DNA of 7,781 nucleotides from JACRPI01 sp041671005 (lineage in GTDB: Archaea > Nanobdellota > Nanobdellia > Woesearchaeales > DSVV01): positions 1-7,781 of the forward strand of contig JBAZCJ010000066.1 of the NCBI GenBank assembly GCA_041671005.1, in the 5' to 3' direction. The notes beneath the pieces are model-generated. The model was given only the letters and a program-made list of their open reading frames with translations, was not told the DNA's origin and did no database searches. A program made the translations under genes and the position numbers. This document shows, one piece after another, positions 1 to 5,206 of this stretch (the first letter of the stretch is position 1; each line of letters opens with the position of its first letter).

Positions 1-81
1 TCCAAATCCTTTGAACACGCACGAGAATATTTACTATGGATATGCAAATCTGCAATGAAGTTCATAAAAAAAAGACAATAA
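1..81 (+). CDS. Possible C-terminal tail of a gene entering from the left
   Basis: Frame 1 is open from the first base to a TAA at 79-81 and encodes 26 residues beginning SKSFEHAREYLL and ending in a basic tail, KFIKKRQ. The basic, helical-looking end and the tight convergent spacing (24 bp) to the stop of the next gene are typical of a real C-terminus. The other two forward frames stop earlier (frame 3 within 12 bases). No family can be recognised from so short a piece, and the reading frame could be open by chance. The upstream sequence is outside the window. Confidence 0.35.
   Translation, partial: SKSFEHAREYLLWICKSAMKFIKKRQ
66..73 (-). terminator. Oligo-T tract downstream of the coiled-coil gene
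   Basis: An uninterrupted run of eight A on the + strand reads as T8 on the - strand, 33 bp past the stop codon of the gene at 106-417. Archaeal RNA polymerase terminates at oligo-T tracts without needing a hairpin, so this is a plausible terminator. It would lie inside the tail of the convergent + strand gene, if that gene is real. No stem precedes it. Confidence 0.35.
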
Positions 82-105
82 TTCCTTGTTTAAATGAGTT
101 GTTGT

Positions 106-417
106 TTATGCTGCAAGCTTTCTCTTTTGAGCATATAATCCTTCTAATCTTTCTTTCAATCTTCTAATTAAAACATCTTTATCTTGTACTGCAACTTCTA
201 AATCTATCTTTTTAGTTTGTATAGGAGTTGTATTTGCCTTAACATTAGACTTTCTAATTACCATTTCTAATCGATTTATTTCACGCTTTGACTCTTGAAT
301 TTCTTGTTCAAGTCGACTTATTTCTTGCTGCGTTATTACAATGTTTTCGTCTAAATCTTGTCTTTTTTCTTCTGGGGACTTTATTCCAAATAAGCTTAAT
401 AAATTGATATTAATCAC
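106..417 (-). CDS. Small coiled-coil protein of unknown function
   Basis: The 103-residue product is almost wholly charged helix. After a short hydrophobic start (ININLLSLFGI, residues 2-12) come two heptad-like segments, roughly residues 17-55 (EISRLEQEIQESKREINRLE region) and 68-100 (VLIRRLKERLEGLYAQKR region). A non-helical linker containing TTPIQ separates them. This is the layout of a helical hairpin or coiled-coil dimer. There is no signal peptide and no enzymatic motif. The only usable start is a GTG at 417, which lies inside an AGGTGAT that itself resembles a Shine-Dalgarno site, so the exact start is uncertain. The gene follows the TrmB-like regulator on the same strand after 95 bp that include an AT-rich promoter-like stretch (430-439), so it is probably transcribed separately. 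I do not recognise a family. Confidence 0.7.
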   Translation of the reverse strand: MININLLSLFGIKSPEEKRQDLDENIVITQQEISRLEQEIQESKREINRLEMVIRKSNVKANTTPIQTKKIDLEVAVQDKDVLIRRLKERLEGLYAQKRKLAA

Positions 418-512
418 CTGTTATTACGTTAATATATTATTACAACAATAATTTTCTCTTTTTTAATGTTACGGTTTTCAGATAGAGTCAGGTTATGATT
501 AATTTTGAAATT

Positions 513-1271
513 CTATTTCTTTGCTTGCTTCCAAATAGTTTCAAAGAATTTTTTAAAAGAATTAACTGCTTCTTGGCTCTTTACACAAATAGCAATTGGT
601 TTTTCTAACAACATAAGAAATAAAACATGCTGTTTGTAAACATACAATTCAGTAAATGTATTATGATGTAAAAAGCGAATTTGGTGCTGCTTATGATTAA
701 TGTAATATGCATATCGCTGTTTTCGTTTTCTCATATCTTCATTAAATATTATTCTTATTTTATAGCCTTTTTTTTCAACTCTTTCTTGATGCTTCTGAAA
801 AAATAAATCTCCCTGCAATGCATTTTTCCCAACACTTGCACCAAACACAAGACTTTCATTTTTAGAAGACATAGAATTTTCAAGCATTAAAAATGCAGTT
901 TGCAATCCTTCCCACCCTTGAAACACTTCTATGTTTACTGCTTCATGGGTATTTTTGTGTTTTATCATTAACATTGGAAGAAGCTGATCTACTAATTGTT
1001 TTTCTTTTTCAATCTCCTCTGCTTTTTTATTGAGAAAATCACTTAATCTATGAGGATCTGCAGCACTAAAATGAATTATGCCTTGTTTTTTTACTGATGC
1101 AATGATTCCTTTTTCCAAGAGGCGATTACATACATCATATATTTTAGATGGAGATATTCCTGATTTTTTTGCTAATGCAGTTCTCGTTGTTTCTCCTAAT
1201 TCTAACAATGCGTTGTAAATCTTTATTTCTCCTTCAGTTAATCCTATTTTTTTAAGATCAGTAATTTCCAT
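513..1271 (-). CDS. TrmB-like winged-helix transcriptional regulator
   Basis: This 252-residue protein is a DNA-binding regulator of the archaeal TrmB type. Residues 5-70 form the winged helix: LKKIGLTEGEIKIYNALLEL is the typical TrmB opening, ARTALAKKSG-type helix 2 and ISPSKIYDVCNRLLEKGI (residues 39-56) give the recognition helix, and IIHFSAADP closes the wing. Residues 78-105 are a charged, coiled-coil-like dimerisation segment. Residues 113-250 match the C-terminal effector region of short TrmB homologues (IEVFQGWEGLQTAF, then FGAS, then KKGYKIRIIFNE). The maltose-binding extension of classical sugar-sensing TrmB is absent, so the ligand cannot be inferred. An in-frame GTG at 1331 would add 20 residues, but the ATG at 1271 is chosen: it lies 26 bp from the centre of a good TATA box and matches the family N-terminus. 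The gene is divergent from the helix-turn-helix gene at 1369. Family sure; target unknown. Confidence 0.9.
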   Translation of the reverse strand: MEITDLKKIGLTEGEIKIYNALLELGETTRTALAKKSGISPSKIYDVCNRLLEKGIIASVKKQGIIHFSAADPHRLSDFLNKKAEEIEKEKQLVDQLLPMLMIKHKNTHEAVNIEVFQGWEGLQTAFLMLENSMSSKNESLVFGASVGKNALQGDLFFQKHQERVEKKGYKIRIIFNEDMRKRKQRYAYYINHKQHQIRFLHHNTFTELYVYKQHVLFLMLLEKPIAICVKSQEAVNSFKKFFETIWKQAKK

Positions 1272-1293
1272 AGTATACAGAATGCCTTTTGAA

Positions 1294-1300
1294 TTTATAT
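1294..1300 (-). promoter_or_regulatory. TATA box of the TrmB-like gene
   Basis: The - strand reads ATATAAA, preceded by the A-rich AGAGAAAAAC that can serve as a BRE. Its centre at 1297 is 26 bp from the A of the ATG at 1271, which predicts a transcript starting on the start codon. This leaderless geometry is the main reason for choosing that start. Confidence 0.65.
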
Positions 1301-1313
1301 GTTTTTCTCTAGT

Positions 1314-1330
1314 TGTCCCATTAGGGGACA
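1314..1330. promoter_or_regulatory. 17-bp inverted repeat, candidate operator in the divergent regulator promoter
   Basis: TGTCCC-ATTAG-GGGACA is a perfect 6-bp inverted repeat with a 5-bp spacer, and is GC-rich in an AT-rich intergenic region. It lies between the two divergent TATA elements, 13 bp upstream of the TrmB-like gene's TATA box and directly against the TATA region of the + strand gene, where a BRE would be. The 6-N5-6 spacing is the same as the TATCAC-N5-GTGATA site known for Thermococcales TrmBL1, although the half-site sequence differs. Autoregulation by the adjacent TrmB-like protein is the simplest inference; the small helix-turn-helix protein is the other candidate. Confidence 0.55.
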
Positions 1331-1332
1331 CT

Positions 1333-1343
1333 TAATAATATAA
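1333..1343 (+). promoter_or_regulatory. TATA-like element of the small helix-turn-helix gene
   Basis: The sequence TTAATAATATAA gives a TATA-like core (ATATAA, 1338-1343) whose centre is about 28 bp upstream of the ATG at 1369. No Shine-Dalgarno sequence lies between it and the ATG. This supports a leaderless start at 1369 rather than the in-frame TTG at 1360. Confidence 0.5.
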
Positions 1344-1368
1344 CTAATAGCACCACCCTTTGAAAGTA

Positions 1369-1764
1369 ATGAAATATCAAAAACTTTCACCAGAACAAGG
1401 AGTAAGAATAAGAAACAGTATAAAATCACAAAAAAAGAACCTCTACGAAGTTGCAAAAGAGATTGGGGCTTGGGATCCTAGTAAACTTTCAAGAGTATTA
1501 AAAGGACGTACTGGAATTTATGAAAATGAAGCTCAACAATTATATGAAATAGTTAATGATTCTTCTCTTTCTTTTTTAATAGAAAATGCTCTTCCACCCC
1601 CAGAAGGAACAGAAAGGAGAGATGGAATATGGAAAACATTGTATGAGGATACACAAACGGAGTTAGGTAGAACATATTTAAAAAGCCAAAATATTACACG
1701 AGCATTAATTATTAGTGAGTTAGAAAAAATAATAGAAAAATATAAAATTGAAGAAAATCAATAA
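1369..1764 (+). CDS. Small XRE-like helix-turn-helix protein
   Basis: This 131-residue protein carries a probable Cro/cI-type helix-turn-helix near its N-terminus. LYEVAKEIGAWDPSKLSRVL (about residues 22-41) reads as helix 2, turn and recognition helix, followed by KGRTGIYENEAQQLYEIVN as helices 4 and 5. The middle (about 60-85) is a proline-containing linker, and the C-terminus is a long charged helix ending EKIIEKYKIEENQ that could mediate dimerisation. There is no effector or enzyme domain. The ATG at 1369 is preferred over the TTG at 1360 because the TATA-like element is correctly spaced and neither start has a Shine-Dalgarno site. The gene is divergent from the TrmB-like gene, with the 17-bp inverted repeat between them, and converges on ppsA with only 2 bp between stop codons. 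A nucleic-acid-binding role is inferred; the exact family is not certain. Confidence 0.75.
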   Translation: MKYQKLSPEQGVRIRNSIKSQKKNLYEVAKEIGAWDPSKLSRVLKGRTGIYENEAQQLYEIVNDSSLSFLIENALPPPEGTERRDGIWKTLYEDTQTELGRTYLKSQNITRALIISELEKIIEKYKIEENQ

Positions 1765-1766
1765 AT

Positions 1767-2249
1767 TTATTTCATCTTCTTTTCTAATTCTGCAATTGCC
1801 ATAGTTGTCTTCAACACTGAATCTGGATTCAATGAGATTGATTCAATACCACACTCAACAAGGAACTTTGCAAAATCAATGTTATCACTTGGTGCTTGAC
1901 CACAGAAACCAATATGCTTCTTCATCTTTGTTGCAACATGAACAACACGTTGAACAAGGAGTTTAACTGCTTCATTGCTTTCACTATACACATGCGCAAC
2001 AAGTGCAGAATCTCTATCAACACCCAATGTCAATTGTGTCAAGTCATTTGATCCAATAGAAAACCCGTCAAATATTTCTAAAAATTCTTCTGCAAGAATA
2101 ACATTTGCAGGGATTTCACACATAACATATACTTGTAACCCATTTTTACCTTGCACTAAACCTTGCTTTTTCATAACATCTAATACTTTTTTTCCTTCTT
2201 CAATTGTTCGACAGAATGGGATCATAACTTTAATGTTTGTAAGACCCAT
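1767..2249 (-). CDS. ppsA: Phosphoenolpyruvate synthase, C-terminal fragment (out of frame with the rest)
   Basis: These 160 residues are the end of the PEP/pyruvate-binding TIM barrel of PpsA. MGLTNIKVMIPFCRTIEEG is the standard strand-and-loop entry. FDGFSIGSNDLTQLTLGVDRD (about residues 60-80) is the conserved substrate-site block, and KKHIGFCGQAPSD carries the catalytic cysteine of the family at residue 116 (codon 1902-1904). The stretch GIESISLNPDSV follows before the normal C-terminus, so the end of the protein is intact. The reading frame is shifted relative to the upstream part, whose frame ends at 2222, so the two overlap by 28 bases. The ATG at 2249 is an internal methionine of ordinary PpsA and has no evident ribosome site, so a free fragment is unlikely to be made efficiently. 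On its own it lacks the ATP and phosphohistidine domains. Confidence 0.85.
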   Translation of the reverse strand: MGLTNIKVMIPFCRTIEEGKKVLDVMKKQGLVQGKNGLQVYVMCEIPANVILAEEFLEIFDGFSIGSNDLTQLTLGVDRDSALVAHVYSESNEAVKLLVQRVVHVATKMKKHIGFCGQAPSDNIDFAKFLVECGIESISLNPDSVLKTTMAIAELEKKMK

Positions 2250-4138
2250 AACTTCTCAAATGCCTCACGATACTCGGTATAATATCTTGACGCTCCACGC
2301 CAACCAATCATTGGATTATCTTCTTTTGGTTCATAGAGATGGCCACCAACAAGATTTGCATATTCATTACTTTTGAAATCACTCATCCTTACTATAACAT
2401 CTTTTGGATAAAATGCAGCCCCAATAGTTGCTACCCCTTGACTTAATTTGTCAATGAAAAATTCTGATTTATCTTTGTATCCATATGTTATATGTTCAAT
2501 TTCTTGTTTTAACTTTTCATCCTTCAACTCATTAAAGTGAATCAATGCTTTAGGATGGACTTTAATATAAGAATTAATAATAAATTCTTGTCTTGCTAAT
2601 CCAACTCCACTATTTGGCAAGAATGATTTTTCAAATGCCTGTTCTGGTGCTGCAAGATTCATCATTATTTTTGTTTTTGTTGGCGGAATTTTTTTAAGAT
2701 CTATTGTACTAATTTTAATAGGTAACAGACCATCATAAATAACTCCTTCATCTCCACCTGAACAGTCAACAGTCACTTTTTGACCATGCTTTATTTTTTC
2801 AGTTGCATTATTCGTACCAACAACACATGGAACTCCTAATTCTCTGCTGACAATCGCAGCATGACATGTTCTTCCACCGCTATTTGTCACAATTGCTCCA
2901 GCAATCTTCATAATAGGCTCCCAATCAGGATCCGTCATTTCTGTAACGAGAACTTGACCTTTCTTGAACTGAGAAATATCTTTGACATCTTTTATAATTA
3001 CAGCTGCTCCTTGGCCAATCAATTCACCAACTGCTTTACCAATCACAACAACTTTTCCTGTTTTTCCAAGTTTGTACTCTTTAAGTTTTGTAACGTCATG
3101 TTGCGAATGCACTGTTTCTGGACGTGCCTGGACAATAAATAATTTGTTTAATACACCATCTTTTGCCCATTCCATATCCATTGGCTTGAAATGGCCTGCT
3201 TTTTTTGAATAATGATCTTCAATAATACATGCCCATTTTGCCAACAACAGAATTTCATCATTAGTTAAAACATATTTTTTTCTTTCTACTTCAGGGACTT
3301 CAACTGTTTTTGTCGATTGTTGGACTTTATCACTATAAATCATTTTAATTTTCTTTTCTCCAACTCGCTTTGAAATAATTGATTTATACCCTAACTTTAA
3401 TGTTGGTTTAAAAACATAATATTCATCGGGATTTACTGCTCCTTGAACAACTGTTTCTCCAAGACCATATGCTGCTGTAACAAACACAGCATTTTGAAAT
3501 CCTGTTTCAGTATCTATTGAAAACATAACTCCTGAACATGCTTTGTCACTTCTGACCATCTTTTGAATACCAATACTCAATCCAATTGAAAAATGATCAA
3601 ATCCTTTATCTACCCTATAAGAAATAGCACGATTTGTAAACAGTGACGCAAAACAATTTTTGCATGCATTAATAAGTTCACTTTCTCCACGAATATTCAA
3701 ATATGTTTCCTGCTGTCCTGCAAAGCTTGCATCTGGTAAATCTTCTGCTGTTGCACTGGATCTTACTGCAACATCTGTTCGTGGACCATATGATTTACAG
3801 AGCTTTTGATATGCGGCTACAATTTCTACTTTTAATTCTTCTGGGAATTCTGCAGTTCGAATTATTTCTCTTACTTTATGACCTCGTTCTGCCAAATCCA
3901 ACACATTTTGCGTATCTAATCCTTTGAGAATACTTTGAATATGTGGTTTAATCCCTGCTTTTTCAACAAGATAATTATAAGCAAATGCAGTTACTGCAAA
4001 ACCGTTAGGAATACTAACTCCTTGGGGTACAAGAAGTCTGTACATTTCGCCTAAAGAAGCGTTTTTGCCGCCCACTAAAGGGACGTCTTCAATGCCAAGC
4101 TCGTCAAACCATAATATGAATTTGTGTTTTTTATCCAT
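2222..4138 (-). CDS. ppsA: Phosphoenolpyruvate synthase, N-terminal part (frame lost near the 3' end)
   Basis: PpsA makes PEP from pyruvate and ATP (products AMP and phosphate), the entry to gluconeogenesis in the cytoplasm. The 638 residues show the PPDK ATP-binding domain (VGGKNASLGEM at 22-32, VAVRSSATAEDLPDASFAGQ at 124-142, DMEW 321-324, FIVQARPET 334-342). The swivelling phosphohistidine domain has GGRTCHAAIVSRELGVP with catalytic His426. The first part of the PEP-binding barrel has RMSDFKSNEY at 584-593 and GWRGASRYY at 612-620. After E628 the frame runs into ten unrelated residues and stops; the true continuation is the fragment at 1767-2249. All catalytic motifs up to that point look intact. 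The ATG at 4138 is chosen because it opens the family N-terminus and lies 26 bp from a TATA box; the open frame beyond it, back to 4441, only shadows the divergent methyltransferase gene. Genomic lesion or assembly defect cannot be told apart here. Confidence 0.92.
   Translation of the reverse strand: MDKKHKFILWFDELGIEDVPLVGGKNASLGEMYRLLVPQGVSIPNGFAVTAFAYNYLVEKAGIKPHIQSILKGLDTQNVLDLAERGHKVREIIRTAEFPEELKVEIVAAYQKLCKSYGPRTDVAVRSSATAEDLPDASFAGQQETYLNIRGESELINACKNCFASLFTNRAISYRVDKGFDHFSIGLSIGIQKMVRSDKACSGVMFSIDTETGFQNAVFVTAAYGLGETVVQGAVNPDEYYVFKPTLKLGYKSIISKRVGEKKIKMIYSDKVQQSTKTVEVPEVERKKYVLTNDEILLLAKWACIIEDHYSKKAGHFKPMDMEWAKDGVLNKLFIVQARPETVHSQHDVTKLKEYKLGKTGKVVVIGKAVGELIGQGAAVIIKDVKDISQFKKGQVLVTEMTDPDWEPIMKIAGAIVTNSGGRTCHAAIVSRELGVPCVVGTNNATEKIKHGQKVTVDCSGGDEGVIYDGLLPIKISTIDLKKIPPTKTKIMMNLAAPEQAFEKSFLPNSGVGLARQEFIINSYIKVHPKALIHFNELKDEKLKQEIEHITYGYKDKSEFFIDKLSQGVATIGAAFYPKDVIVRMSDFKSNEYANLVGGHLYEPKEDNPMIGWRGASRYYTEYREAFEKLWVLQTLKL
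2247..2260 (-). other. Frame-breaking junction in ppsA, probable short deletion
   Basis: On the - strand TTT-GAG-AAG-TT-ATG joins the end of one PpsA frame (AF-E) to the start of the next (R-E-V-MGLTN, when read as (A)GA-GAA-GTT-ATG). E. coli PpsA, from memory, has about 13 residues (ALECEAVKRVRND) between this Phe and this Met, but here there are only 8 bases. That implies about 31 missing bases (a number not divisible by three) with a possible GAG microhomology at the join. The missing length is inferred from the family, not measured. Confidence 0.6.
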
Positions 4139-4160
4139 ACTATTCCCCAGCATAAACAAG

Positions 4161-4168
4161 TTTATAAA
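4161..4168. promoter_or_regulatory. Symmetric TATA box shared by ppsA and the tRNA methyltransferase gene
   Basis: TTTATAAA is its own reverse complement. Its centre (4164.5) is 26.5 bp from the ppsA ATG at 4138 and 29.5 bp from the methyltransferase ATG at 4194, both within normal archaeal TATA-to-start spacing. Both flanks, read toward the box, are A-rich and BRE-like (CATAAACAAG on the + side, ATCACAAAGA on the - side). No second TATA-like element is seen in this 55-bp region. Predicted transcripts are leaderless for ppsA and carry a leader of 2-3 nt for the methyltransferase. Confidence 0.65.
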
Positions 4169-4193
4169 TCTTTGTGATTCAGTAGAGGTGAAT

Positions 4194-5105
4194 ATGAAGA
4201 TATTTAAAGTGTCACAAAAAAACATTGGATTAAGTATTGAAGAAATTACAACATATTTTTCTGTCATAGATGTTATTGATGAATATGTTTTTGTGCGAAG
4301 TGCGCGAAAATGTGATTTCTTAGCATACACCAAAGAAGTGTATGATGTTTTGTTTGAAACGACAATTGAAACATTACTTAGTAAAATCAAAAAATATACA
4401 TGGAATAAAAAGATTAAAGGAACATTTTGTGTACGAAGCATTGAATTTGAAAAAGAGATTGCAACAGCAATATGGCATAAATTAAAAAAACCAAAAGTAG
4501 ATTTAAAAAATCCAAATACTTTGATCCATTTCTTCTTTTTTGAAAATAAAGTTTATTGCGGAATACGAAAATGGATCAATCCTCACACATTTTTTGAACG
4601 AAAAGCACATTTACGACCAGAATTTTATCCAGCATCCCTTGATCCTCAACTGGCACTTGCAATGGTAAATTTATCCCGCGGAAAGAAAATAGTTGATCCA
4701 TTCTGTGGCACAGGAGGAATACTTATTGAAGGTGCATATTCTAAAAGAAAAATGATTGGTTATGACATCAGTAAATGGATGCTGGAAAAATGCACAGCAA
4801 ACTTGAAAAATTATAAATTAAAAGTTCCTACTGCTGTTGGCGATGCAACAAAATTTATTAAAAAATGTGATGCAATTGTTACGGAATTACCTTTTGGAAA
4901 AAATACAAAATCACAGGATTTAGTTTCATTGTATACAAAATTCTTAGAAAATGCAGCACGAAATACACGACGAATGGTTGTGAGTTTTCCTGACTTTGTC
5001 GATTACAATAAATTAATTCGAAAGACAAAATGGAATGTAGAAAATGATTTTGCAATTTATATTCATAAATCTTTAACTAAGCATGTTGTTGTGATGAGAA
5101 GATGA
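4194..5105 (+). CDS. THUMP-domain tRNA (guanine-N2)-methyltransferase, Trm-G10/Trm14-like
   Basis: The 303-residue protein should transfer methyl groups from SAM to a guanine N2 in tRNA. Residues 1-125 are the N-terminal ferredoxin-like/THUMP tRNA-binding part, ending in the typical VDLKNPNTLIHFFFFENKVYCGI. RKAHLRPEFYPASLDPQLALAM (137-157) is the conserved lead-in to the Rossmann domain. The SAM site is VDPFCGTGGILIEGA (167-181), with GYDIS at 189-193 supplying the acidic ribose contact and GDA at 216-218 following. The catalytic motif IV appears as TELPFG (230-235), where relatives have D/N-[LP]-P-[FY]-G, so the leading acid is Glu instead of Asp or Asn. ATG 4194 is chosen because GAGGTG precedes it at 4185-4190 and the TATA box fits; the open frame upstream to 4065 runs through ppsA. 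Whether the target is G10 (Trm-G10) or G6 (Trm14) cannot be decided here. Confidence 0.88.
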   Translation: MKIFKVSQKNIGLSIEEITTYFSVIDVIDEYVFVRSARKCDFLAYTKEVYDVLFETTIETLLSKIKKYTWNKKIKGTFCVRSIEFEKEIATAIWHKLKKPKVDLKNPNTLIHFFFFENKVYCGIRKWINPHTFFERKAHLRPEFYPASLDPQLALAMVNLSRGKKIVDPFCGTGGILIEGAYSKRKMIGYDISKWMLEKCTANLKNYKLKVPTAVGDATKFIKKCDAIVTELPFGKNTKSQDLVSLYTKFLENAARNTRRMVVSFPDFVDYNKLIRKTKWNVENDFAIYIHKSLTKHVVVMRR

Positions 5106-5165
5106 AATTATAACGAGATTCTCGAACACAGAATTTATTTGCACGATGCGACGAACAAAATAAGG

Positions 5166-5189
5166 TTTGTAGACAAATTTTATAAAAAA
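5166..5189. terminator. Convergent terminator region between the methyltransferase and the PPDK-like gene
   Basis: The 101-bp gap between two convergent stop codons (5106-5206) contains a short hairpin, TTTGT-AG-ACAAA (5166-5177), followed on the + strand by TTTTAT. On the - strand there is a T6 run (5184-5189) just beyond the PPDK-like gene's stop. Two weaker inverted repeats also lie in the gap: CGAG-ATT-CTCG (5114-5124) and an imperfect TTATTTG/CAAAATAA pair (5135-5163). Oligo-T termination in both directions is plausible; no gene is seen in the gap. Confidence 0.35.
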
Positions 5190-5206
5190 CTAGAAAATGT
5201 AGTCAC

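Noticed and set aside
1272..1331. A 20-residue extension of the TrmB-like protein from a GTG
   Set aside because: It would be translated from the operator palindrome and TATA box and lies upstream of the predicted transcription start.
1975..2376. A 133-codon + strand ORF opposite ppsA, and similar + strand ORFs at 2861-3212 and 3703-3927
   Set aside because: They lie antisense to well-conserved PpsA motifs and have the composition of mirror frames.
4065..4193. A 43-residue N-terminal extension of the methyltransferase
   Set aside because: It runs through the start of ppsA and the shared promoter; the ATG at 4194 has a GAGGTG site and matches the family start.
4139..4441. A 101-residue N-terminal extension of PpsA in the same open frame
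   Set aside because: It overlaps the divergent methyltransferase gene, has no PpsA similarity, and the TATA box spacing and family alignment both point to the ATG at 4138.
5178..5187. TTTTATAAAA as a promoter between the convergent genes
   Set aside because: No gene starts at the expected distance on either strand; it is better read as overlapping T-run terminators.
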